Assembly: GCA_021234155.1 (NCBI GenBank)
Contig: JAJEKV010000182.1
Location: 1-64,000 of the forward strand
Source of the DNA: Isoetes taiwanensis
Taxonomy: Eukaryota; Streptophyta; Lycopodiopsida; Isoetales; Isoetaceae
DNA length: 64,000 nt
Direction: 5' to 3'
Part shown: one piece after another, positions 47,227 through 57,845 of the stretch
Layout: the number at the start of each line of letters is the position of its first letter
Numbering within the stretch: the first letter of the stretch is position 1
The notes under the pieces: model-generated
Databases searched by the model: none
Told to the model about the DNA's origin: nothing
The model's input: only the letters and a program-made list of their open reading frames with translations
Translations under genes and position numbers: made by a program

Positions 47227-50200
47227 CCGCGGATTTGGCCCGGCCGCTTAGCCTCTCGTAATCGGAGATCTGCGGACGCCCTCCACAAACATACGGCACC
47301 CGCCGTACACCTCGGCAGAAATCCCCGTCCGCCTCATCAACCGCCTGAGGCCCCCGCCTATCCCTCACTGAATCCTCCGTAGTGCGGAAGGGGACACGAA
47401 GGTGTCTTGGCGCCGCCCTTCCCCTATGGGCTCCTATCACAGCGAAGCATAACATGTCGAGAACTAGCAATACAATACAACATGCTACCTCGAGGGGTAG
47501 CTCAATCGCATATCCATAGATGCAAAGAACATAATCATATGCCATAAAACATGAGAGATCCTACCCGTGGGTTCCTTAACCGAAAGGAAGTCGAATCGAC
47601 CGGATAGGCCTCAAGATAGAGCGGACAATCATAACAATGGCGGGGCTGGCATAAGACAATGGCTAGGGTTGACCACTCCATCCGCCCCTCCCATGCATAC
47701 TTTGCGGATGGGCTAGATCAAGCCGTGGCATGACTCTAACCTTCCTCGGATCGCAATCCCATGGCATCACCCATCCGGGACTACTCCAGGTTGCATCTCC
47801 CCGGGTCCGACGAGGTAGGAAGGGTTGCATCTCCCCTTCCCGGGTCTAGAGGCTCCACGGCGGCTAGAGAATCGTGGCGGCACACGATTCTGCACTGACC
47901 GAACCCCCAAAACAAGAGCCAAGCGGCACTTGCAACTCTTGAGAGGCAGGGCAACACCATTGCCCCAGGAGGTGTCGGACCCATGCTCGGCCCACACGAA
48001 GTGACCGACCATAAGCCTAGCCCACTATGGGGTCCCCCGAAGCCCCCACTCGGCAGGGATCCACCCTCCATCTTGCCTCTAGCCCCGTTGTGTAGTGCTG
48101 AGTCACATCATAGCTTCCATAGCCCAGTGGGTTCCTATGCACAGGCCGCAACTAGTAGGAACTAAGGGATCTACACTAGGAGCATACTACATATGGCCCT
48201 AGGTCTCTACCCCCCTTCCCAACACAAGAGGAACAACATGATCAACCATCATCACATAAACATCCTGAACAATACCATATGAACATCTTAACCTAATCAT
48301 ACATATCTAACTATCAGTTAGGGTTCCTTGATTAGGGTTCAAGATGTTCAACAATGGATTCTAGGGTGGCTCTACTCTAGACACAAAATACTAGCCCACC
48401 TGGAATGCTAACTTCCAGATGAACTAACATGAACTCTACTCAACCTACCTCCTCCAGAAGCGCTTCCTCCCATCCCTGGCGTCTCCATGCTCCTTGACGA
48501 GGTTCGAAGCCTTGCTCCCTCAACGATCATACACACCCTCCAGGGGCTGCTGCTCCAGGCTAGACTATGATTTAATCGGTGCTTTCAAACGGGGTTTTGG
48601 GCACGTGGATGAGAGCTTCGTGCTAGGTCGTGGGGAAAAGGTCTAGGGTTAGGGTTAGAGCTAATATAGGTGTGGGTCCACGGGATGCCACGTGGCACCA
48701 CTAGGATGAGGCCGTGTGGCGGTTGCTCCAATAGGATAAGGCCATGTGGAAATGGGCCTTATCCTAAGGTTATCTAAGTTAAACAATTAACTTAGATGTG
48801 CACCCCTTGCCACTTATCCAAGGCATACAAGGCTACCTAGGTAGGCTTGTATGGTGACGGGTCCAGAATATAATGTATTTATGGCGTATCTTCCCTTGGA
48901 AAGTCACAAGATCCCATCAATCTCTATCGTTGTATCTATTTACTCTTGGAACTCGGGAATTTACATATGCATACTTAGATAAAGAATTTAATCTTTATAC
49001 TTGCTCTAAGGTCCCAAATAAAATTATTCTTGCCATTACTCAGCAAAAACTTCACACAACACCCAAAGCTTTAAAATAATGTTAACTTCAAGCCCATATA
49101 TAATAATAATGATGGCAATATTAATCAAATATATTGTCTAGCAATCCACACACTCCTACTCTCGCCTTTCTGAAGCTTGGCTACTCTCCGGAGCATCTCG
49201 CACCTCTGCTTACACCATTAACCACGGGGTTAGTCACACGGACTAAGTGGGGATCGGGGATTTAGGTCATATCTAGCATTAATAATCACAAAGCATTAAC
49301 TTAGAACAATATTAGTCTTACCGTAACCTCGCCCCTGCAATCTAAGTTATTAGTCCAACAAGCATAACCATTGCAACTTGATTCCAACATTAAAAAACAC
49401 ATATACAATAGCCAAGCAACCATAGCATCAACATAGCAACCAATATTCCTCTGGGTCTGAGCAGGTCAACTCGGCTGATCAGGCCAGTGACATAGAGGCG
49501 GGGTAACCACGTGTGTACACACCCATCCACGCTGCGTCCAGCATTGGAGGACCACTTACTGTGCATGACGTTGTACCATCCGGTACAAACGCCCGATGTT
49601 CAAATATTACCATTTGCATAGCACTGTGCAAAACCGTGAGTCTAGACCATCGCATCTAGACTCCGGCCCCAGAGGTCTATATCAAAGAATTTCACCAATG
49701 ACAATTACATACAATTCACCATCATGCCCATGCCTTAACATACTCAACATCAAATAATTCCATAATTCACACTTTATGTAACATGAAATGTCCAACCATA
49801 GCCTTAATAATGCAAAATGCAACCATCACTATTAAATTACAATAAACGTCTACATCTTTCAAAAATTCACTAACAATAAGGTTACTAGAGACTTTAATAA
49901 TATTAATCTATAGCATTCTAACCCCTATGCCTTGTATTTTCTGTTCCCACTTCAATTTAGCTAATTCCAAGGTTTTAATAGATAACTAGCTAACTTTCTA
50001 AACTACCCATATCATAATCATAAACAACTTATAATCATTAACATAACCCTCCGTAACTTAGGCCTTAATCTTCCATAAATTTCAAGCCCAACTCTTGCTC
50101 CAAACCACCCTTAATATTTTAACTTTAGCCTTATCTTTAACTTTAATATATTACTTCCTTACTAACAATTAACTAAATTGTTAAACATTTTTATTATCTA

Positions 50201-51231
50201 ACCTAACCCTAACTGCGTTACAGGTCACGATTCCGGCCTGCAGCTTCCGGATATGGCCTCTAGGCCCTCGAATCCATCCCAAGAAGTCTTGCCCTCTTCT
50301 GGTTTTGTTGCCAAAGGGGTTTCTTAGCAATTTCGGCCAGTTTCTGGCCCTATTCCGGCAGTTCTGAATCCATTTCTCAGCACCAAGATCATGATTTTGA
50401 CAGCCAGATTCTAATCCAAATCTTCCTAATTCTGTATTATTTCTCCATTTCGATCTTCCTAAGGCCAAAATCGGCCCATTTCAGAGTGATCCACATGCTT
50501 TTGCAGCATGCCAAATCGGCAAGATCACGCGGTTATTCCAGCAGCATTCAAGAAAAATACTGCAGTCTTTGCCAGTTCTGAACTCATCACTTCAATTCTA
50601 ATCCATTTTCATGTAACTTTTCATGCTTTCTGATCATTACAATTCATCAAGTTCATGCTATGCAAACAGCAGCATGCAAGAGAAACTTTTACAGTTTTAA
50701 CTGATTTTTGGCACGCTTTTATCTTAATCCAGCCCTCAGGTTCTAATCTGCTATTCCAATCACTTCTGGCATGGTTTAAATGATAACTCCCTAGAAATCA
50801 TTAGATCTATAATGCTTTTGCAAGCTTTTTATATGCGATCATTAAATACTTAACGCACTGACAATTACTCTAATCCATGCCAAGTTCTAGAACAATCCTA
50901 CTGTATCAACACAATTTTGCTACACTAGAAAACCCCAGGTGTAAGGCTTGATCCCCACCTGGAATCCCGCTTGCTTCTTCTACGCTCCAACACGCTCCCA
51001 GAGCTCTGCACGCGATTCGCTCCTTCAGCAATCCCTCTGCAATCTATCTTTTTCCAAATGCTTTTCTCTGTACTTATATTTATTTTTGGCCACCAGTAAG
51101 TATTCTGTCCGTATAATTTCTACATATACGACGTATTAATTCTGCATGTGTAATATTTTAATTATTATCCCCTTTTGCATCTTTTAATAAAATAATTCCA
51201 CAATGTACCTCAATATCCTAGGTCCGTTACA
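47227..51231 (-). repeat. 5' LTR of gypsy copy B (~4.0 kb)
   Basis: Collinear with the LTR of copy A and ending at CCGTTACA (51231). The start at about 47227 is blurred by sequence changes at CTG/CAG. No coding content is supported. Confidence 0.9.
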
Positions 51232-51236
51232 GCTCC
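51232..51236. other. Target-site duplication GCTCC, right copy (element B)
   Basis: Matches 41391-41395. Confidence 0.9.
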
Positions 51237-51386
51237 TCCATGCTCTTTAAGCCTCTTAACGTCTCCTACTCTTCCCTTTGCTCCCTGGTCTGCTCCTATC
51301 ACTATTGCTCGGATCTCACAAACGTGCTTCAGTGATTGGATTAAGCGAGATATGACATCTGGTGTGCATATGCTCGTGTTCCTGCT

Positions 51387-52043
51387 ATGGTGTCCCTTAT
51401 GATGGAGAATAACAAAAGAGACGTGTCTGAGTATATGAAAGAGTTGCAGGGTCTTGAAGATCGAATGGATGTTCAACTGCCTCCTGATAACGTGTTCTAT
51501 AAAGCAGAGGTGTGTTCTAGCGCCTTCACTCAAGCTGGTGTCTCGGTTGTGGAGATAGATCGTAGCATCCACTTGCAAAGTCTACACAATCTAATGTCCC
51601 ATGCGGTGGTGTGTCATTTCAATGGTCTGGGATTTTGGTTGAAGCAACATCTACAAAAGTTGGGATTACCTCCGCATGAGTCCTTGAAAGTTTTAGATAG
51701 GCAAAACAATTATTTCTTAGCGATGTTCGGGTCGCCTATTGCTGTTGATAAACTAGTCGAGCATGGAGTGGATCCTTTGTGGGGGCATTATCTCTTGTAT
51801 CAGGTATACACCCCTGGATTTCTTCCTAATAAGTCTGATGCACGTCGTATGCCCTGCTGGTTTGCATTGGAGGACTTCCCAATTAAGTTGCGGGTTCCAG
51901 ACTTCTTGCTCTCCATTGCCAATGGATTAGGGTTGCATCTTGCTCATTCTATTGCCAATGGTCCTCGTATTTGTATTTCCCTTCCTGCTGAGGCTTCCCT
52001 CCAAAAGTCTGTGGTTGTTAAAAGTGGTCCTTTCTTTTTTTAA
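51387..52043 (+). pseudogene. LINE ORF1 (DUF4283-like), duplicate B
   Basis: 218 open codons. Residues ~1-40 are charged (NNKRDVSEYMKELQGLEDRM, possibly coiled coil); the middle and C-terminal parts carry NGLGFWLKQHLQKLG and PCWFALEDFPIKLRVPDFL, similar to the DUF4283 region of plant LINE ORF1/Gag-like proteins. A Pro/Ser-rich tail lies in another frame (to about 52230). The N-terminal portion is on the far side of the gypsy insertion (41178-41395), so the gene is split. Confidence 0.6.
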
Positions 52044-52553
52044 TACAAATTATCTTTGACGGCCTAGAGCTTGCCAATATGTTTCCTGATGTTGAGGCCT
52101 TCTCTACCTATCGTGTGCAGAGACCCTCCATTCTCGTCCCTCCTCCTGCTTCTAACTCCCCTACTTCTACTTCCCCTGCTGCCATCCCTACTCCAACCGT
52201 GTCGTCACCCCTTCTTCGTCTTCTGCCCTAGCCATTGGCACACTCCCCGTAGCCCATAATTGTCTTTCTTATATTATGACCAGCAAGAGAGGGTGGACAT
52301 GGTTGCATGCAAGCAAGAGCGCATTGAAGAAGAATGGTCCATTGCTCGCATGAAAAAACTGCTCGGAGGAGGAATAGCTTTGCACTGCAGCCCTCTGCAT
52401 CTGCTTCTCCTAACCCTGTTGAACCACCACTCCTCACCATTGTTACTACACGTCCAATAGCATCGCAGCCACATTGGGCTGATCAAGTGGATATTGAGTC
52501 TTATATACATGTTGATATGGACTTAGAGCATCTTCCACATCCACCTGATCAAT

Positions 52554-53668
52554 GAAGTTAATCTCCTGGAATGTGCGGGGGGGTTAATCTCCTGGAATGT
52601 GCGGGGGGTTAATCTCCTGGAATGAACGGAGCAGGTTGTCCATGGCCCTGGCTAGGTGGGACTCAGACTTCATATGTTTGCAAGAGCATAAATGCAAGAA
52701 AGAGGATGCCTACAAAGTTGATGCAGTAGTCAATAGGCAGTACAATGTTCTTGTGGTAGCCTCAGACTCGTCAAAGGCTGGTGTCCTTTATGATAAGGGG
52801 CAAGAATGGGGATTGGTTAATGTGTATGCAATTGACCACGCCATAGAGGCAGATTGTGGGCTTCTTTGCGATCCAAATTACTGAGGTTAGGCTCCCCTGT
52901 TGCATGGATCATGGCGGGTGATTTTAGCATGGTTGAGCTTGAGCAAGACAAATGTGGCAGAGGTGCAGAGATAGTGCAGGGCTTTGAATGGGAGCAATGG
53001 CACTGCTTAATGCAACATTGTGGCTTCATAAAAGCTAACGGTCCCTCAAGTTTTACTTGGTGTAATGGCTAGTGGGGTGGTGGTAGAGCATATGCAAGAC
53101 ATGATAGAGGCTACTATAATGCTTTAGTAGCAACCCTGTTGCCTGCTTTTCATCGTGATGGCATATTGAATACTGCAATTTCTGACCATAATCCACAGTA
53201 TTTCTCTTGTTCTCATATTGTGGCGCATGCTGTATCTAAGACATATTTCAAGCTGAATATATTTTTCTTGAAGGATGAAGAATTTCTGGCAGGATGTAGA
53301 CAGGCGTGGTTCACTTCTTTCTCTCGGCACAAGGGCATGGTATTGTTGATGCTCTCGCTGATGTCAAGTCTTTTGCTAAAGGTTGGGGTTGTGAGCGGGC
53401 TTCTGCTAACTGGAGCCTTCTGTTGGCTCTTTATCAACAACTTGAGGCATGCAGGTATGTTGCTCCGTCAAATGGTCATGTGGAGAAGCAAATTTTGTGT
53501 AGCATTTGGCAGATGGAGTCTGAGCAGGTGCATTTTGCTCGCATTAAAGCTGGGTTGCAATGGTTCAAGGAGGGAGACCGGTGCACAGGTTTTTTCTTCA
53601 GAGCTGCCAAAACAAGAAAGTTGGCTGCATCTCTTCAGTCTCTGCAGAATGTTTTATTCATTCTTTGA
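52554..53668 (+). pseudogene. LINE ORF2 fragment: endonuclease (EEP) domain, duplicate B
   Basis: Blocks in order: ISWNVRG-type start (disrupted by a local triplication), DFICLQEHK, MAGDFSM (about 52911), FTWCNG (about 53056), SDHNP (about 53183, catalytic His region), and FKEGDRCTGFFFRAAKTRK (about 53565). These belong to the exonuclease-endonuclease-phosphatase nickase that starts target-primed reverse transcription. No reverse transcriptase follows. Frames change at least four times. Confidence 0.8.
52557..52625 (+). repeat. Local triplication at ORF2 start
   Basis: Three copies (starting 52557, 52583, 52608) of GTTAATCTCCTGGAATG plus a short G-run; duplicate A has one. It replaces the codons GVASSPTK of copy A and breaks ORF2. 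Confidence 0.85.
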
Positions 53669-55251
53669 GTTGTGACAACAACAGTTTTGACATCTCCAAG
53701 GCATCCATGCACTTCATGTGTCGTCTTTGTCTCACAACCATGGTAGAAGATATTCCAACACTTTGTAAGGCTTCAACAACTTCAGAAGCTTTGGGTCGTT
53801 TCGAGAATACGTCTTCACGTGGGCACATCATTCTCGTTTTTTGCTCCTCCAACTTGTCAAGACGTCGTTGGTACATATGGGTTGGATTAATCCATTGGGC
53901 ATTGTTGTTATTATTAAACCACTCCATTCGTCGCATAGCTTGCATGAAATCAAGAAGCATCTCATAAATATATCCCAATGCATAGACATCATGAATTTCG
54001 TGTCCCCATACACGATCATCATCCTTTGATTTCTCAAACACAGTTTCCTCTAACCATGGATATTTTGCTTGTCCATCCGAAAGTAAGTACCGACACTTCA
54101 ACAAGGGACGACGCTCTTTGGCATAAAAATGAATTGCATTGTCCCAATCACCAATGGCCACCCACACATTTTGGTACTCATCATCAAAATGTAATTTGAC
54201 TCTCTTGCAATTAAGCTTTGTGTGAGTGAAGTGGCGTTTGTGGATCTCAAAGACACCTTCTGCTAGGGCAAGAGCTATCTCTGGAACATACTGATATAGA
54301 ACTCGCATTTTGCTCCTAAGTTCAACGCCTATGTGTTTGTCAGTTCTTCTTGACGCTCTAGCAATTGCATTTGACCATCTTCTAAAAACGTGACAAAAGT
54401 TATTAGGTAAATAGTCAAACAAGTGTGCAAGTGTCTCTCCATTCATGAATGGTAGAATCACCATTGGCCCTATGGTATCCCAACTAGAGCTAGCAACTTC
54501 ATATGCAAGTCCAATGGATGTAGCCAAAGCAGGATGCGAGCTCTTGAAGCATATGTATCTTTGAGCCATCTCATACGTCTCTGCCCTATCTTCGCCCTTG
54601 AAAACCCATCCACTGTATAGCTCATCATCTTGGAAGTGTTGTGTTCCGTTGATCTTGATTTGATACGCGTCGCGATGAGTTGGTTTCTCTTCAATAAGGC
54701 GATCACATCCACGGCCCTCTAGGTGTATGGGATCAACAAAGATTGATGTGTTCATGTGATTCTCCAAAGAAAAGTGGGGCTTTCTAGGCCCCGCCCACTA
54801 GAGCTTCCCCCGATGCAAAGCATTTTAATTACCTCTAACCGACGTGCATTGAGATCCGCAATGATGTTCTTGTGATCTGCACGTCGCTTCTTTGAGGAAT
54901 TCCATGAAGCTACCCATTCTTTGACACAAGCCTCGGCATTGAGACTTTTAAGCTGCACTGAATGCTTCAAACATGTCTTCAGCTCGTCCATGGGGTTTCC
55001 AATCATTGACTTTACATGTGTGTCAAGGAGAGAAGTCAATATTTCTTCCCCGGCCTGGCCATTTTGTGCTAACTCAAATTGGCACTTCCTTTTGACATGT
55101 CCGACAAAATGGTCGACACGCTGACCGGTTTGCATCTCTTGATCGGGGACTTTCAAGTAGCACATATCTCATTTATGAGCACGCGCCTAATCTCACTAAG
55201 CATTTGTGTCTTCACACTCGGGGCCATACCTACAAACCAATTTAGATTCAT
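53658..55251 (-). pseudogene. Protein-kinase-like (pseudokinase) gene, duplicate B
   Basis: The C-terminal 369 codons (54767-53658) are open; the N-terminal part (55251 to about 54752) is broken at sites where copy A reads CTG. Together the copies define a protein of roughly 530 residues. The kinase C-lobe is recognisable: ALALAEGVFEIHKRHFTHTK (alpha-E and the catalytic-loop position, HFTH for HRD), IGDWDNA for DFG, DVYALGYIYEML and KRPKASEVVEALQ. Loss of the catalytic Asp and DWD for DFG predict a non-catalytic pseudokinase. The source gene is unknown; an intronless form could mean retroposition. Confidence 0.65.
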
Positions 55252-56739
55252 TAATCTTGCTTTGTGACTTTTTTCAAACCTTCATTATGAATCTTTACCT
55301 ACTTTCTTAAGAGTTAGTTTCCCTTTTAATTTTTTTTTAAAAAACCAACTATTGAAATTTTTTCTTGCTCTTAACCACCCCACATTAGTGTTTCTTTGAC
55401 ATCCCTAACATTTAAAAAAAACAACATTCTTAACTAGAAACCCGAAAATCAATAATGCGCTTTTTTTAAAACCCTAACTGACTCAGCCTTTTACTTTTCC
55501 TTTTTGTTTAAAATTTGAAGAAACAAACAAGATATAAAAAAGGAGGTGCTATGGACCCGGTAGACCCGGTCTTCTCCACTCAAGGTGGAGCCAACCATGC
55601 CCTTGTCCAAGCCGTTGGTGAAGGTAATAAATTAAATAGAGAATGGACCCGGTACACCAAGTCCTCTCCACTCAAGGTGGAGCCGACCATGCCCTTGTCC
55701 AATCCCGTAAAGATTCCTATTTATTAATATATTAATAAACAAATAAATAAGGGTAGGCGGTGAGTCTGGACCCGGAGCACCTAGAATGTCTACGAAGTTC
55801 GCGAAAAATCGATTTCCAAGAGCAACGATTTTGTTATGAGTGTACATGCAAAAAAAAAAACGGCATTCAATAATTAGAAAACTTACATAAATAAAAAAAA
55901 AAGACCATTCACATTAAAAAGACCATTGACATTAAAACTGTTTACATTGATCATTAAAAAGAACTATATACATTGACATGTAACAAAAAAAAAAAAAACA
56001 AACAAAAAGAGGAAGAACATAAAAAGAAGGGGCCTCGTCTTTCAACGACGTCCCCTTCTTGTAAAGCAAATAGAGGAAAAAAAGGGCATCGTCTTTCAAC
56101 GACGTCCCTCTTCTTCCATGGAAAAAAAATAGAAGAAGAAGAAGGAGAAGGAGAAGGAGAAGGAGAAGGAGAAGGAGAAGGAGAAGGAGAAGGAGAAGGA
56201 GATAGAAAAGAAAGGAGATTGAATATAAGAAGAAAACGAGAAAGAAGAAGAAGAAGAAAAGGAATAGAAGATTGGAAGAAGAAGAACGGAAAATTAGAAG
56301 GAAAAAAACTAAAGATTGGAAGAAGATTGGAAGAAGGAGGAGGAGGATTCGATTCAAACTAAGAATAGGAGAATGAAAAAAAACAAGGATGGAAAGAAGA
56401 GGAGGATAGAAATGGGATGGAATGGAAGAACAAACAAGAAAAAACAAGAAACCCTAAATCTATCAAATAATTAGCCTAGATTCAAAAATAGAGTTGATTG
56501 ATCCATTCAAATACCTTTTGATGCTTGCTTGAAGCTTGAAAGGACCCTAAGGATGATCCGCCGCCAAATATCGCCCTCCAAAACGCCTCCTCTAGCCGCT
56601 TGGAAACAAAAAAATCGAGGCGGAAAATACGGCTCTGTTTACGTAAAAGTTACAAGGTGCGACGTTACGCGACGTTGTTCAACGACGTCTGTAATTGTCG
56701 TTGAACGACGTTCATAACGACGTTTTGGTTTATAACGAC
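55252..56739. other. Non-coding spacer, duplicate B
   Basis: Collinear with 13744-15265. Contains the same 58-bp direct repeat, ACGACGTT cluster and a shorter GAGAAG tract. Nothing else is recognised. Confidence 0.75.
56144..56202 (+). repeat. (GAGAAG)n microsatellite, ~10 units
   Basis: About five units (30 bp) shorter than the duplicate at 14641-14729, with near-identical flanks. Confidence 0.9.
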
Positions 56740-57166
56740 TTTTTTTATTTATTAAGTCATTATTATTAGCAACTTAGCTCTATTTGTTTTATTACTTATG
56801 TTTTTTATCTATATTGTAGTTTTTATCTATATTATGTTTTTTATCTATATTATGTTTTTATGAGCCAATACTAGATGCGCGCCCTTATAGGCTACCGCCA
56901 CCCTATGTTGCTTATAGTGTTGAGCAAACTTTTACACTCACGTATTTTCCAATTTGAAATTGAAAATTTTCGGTCCGATAGCAAGGAAACTTCCGGTAAA
57001 TGTCCATACACACAATGCTGGTGGAAACGAAGTATACTAAGCTTTACGATAATTTTCGATATCCAACTTATTTTTGTCGTATTTTTGGCGGGATCTGTCC
57101 GGCCGGATTTTATTTTTAGCGCTTCAAAAATCGCCAAGCTTTGCCCAAAAAAAAAAAACTCTTCGT

Positions 57167-57628
57167 ATGGAGGCGTAGACGCTCAATCCTTTCGATGATG
57201 TTGATCTTCCCCATTATGGCCAGGATTACGATGATGATGCTGATGATGGTTCTCAGAAACAGGTAGTAGACTCCACGGAGCAAGATGATCCTCTTCTTGA
57301 TCCATATTTCACTCAGAACAATCTGCTCCTATGCACCCAAGATTTCGCAACACATTTGCATCCAAAAGCCAATCTAAAAATACAGGTTAGCAGTACAAAG
57401 AACGGACAAACAGATTTAAATGGTGATTCCATAGAACATAAAGAGAATTTGGGGCCTATTGATGTTTCTAAACAAGTTTTTGAGCAAAAATCCGCAGCCA
57501 TAGAGCAAATAATGGCACGCATACGAGACCCTTTGTGGAGATAAACAGAGTAGCCGAAAATTTGGTCACAGAGACAAAATCTTTTAATGGAGGCCAGCAA
57601 ACAGTTTGCACAAGCACTCAAATCTTTG
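57167..57628 (+). pseudogene. Captured host-gene first exon, U4 (frameshifted)
   Basis: E2F-like box at 57082-57093, A-run of only ~12, ATG at 57167, then an altered start (GGAGGCGTAG with an early in-frame TAG where U2 has GGAGGCAGAG). Later parts match U2 up to the GT donor after 57628. Confidence 0.5.
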
Positions 57629-57845
57629 GTAAGGATTTGGATTCCAACTCTTCCAAAGAGTCTTCAATGGTATCTTAGTTACTTCCGATTTTCTCTAACC
57701 TTAAACCAGTGCCACCACCAAGTTAACCTGATCGTTGCTTAATTTGATGCTATCCACTGGGATTCTGTTGTGGATCACTGCTCTACCTTTCAAACAGATA
57801 ATAATAATGGTATTTTGCAGGGTGAACAACTCCACAGAGCCCGTC

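Larger units (their letters stand above)
41396..51231 (-). mobile_element. Ty3/gypsy chromovirus LTR retrotransposon, copy B (both ends present)
   Basis: 3' LTR 41396-43763, internal region 43764-47226, 5' LTR about 47227-51231, flanked by GCTCC on both sides. Same gag loss, same PBS and same internal structure as copy A. The intact target duplication shows a single insertion into the LINE. The two LTRs differ by a ~1.65-kb deletion and a ~35-bp indel, and otherwise mainly at CAG/CTG sites. Confidence 0.95.
51232..53668 (+). mobile_element. L1-type LINE, 3' segment, duplicate B (truncated before RT)
   Basis: Continuation of the LINE begun left of 41395, interrupted by the gypsy element. Contains the ORF1 body and the ORF2 endonuclease. 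Ends near 53655 at the antisense pseudokinase, as in duplicate A, so the LINE-pseudokinase junction predates the duplication. Confidence 0.8.
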
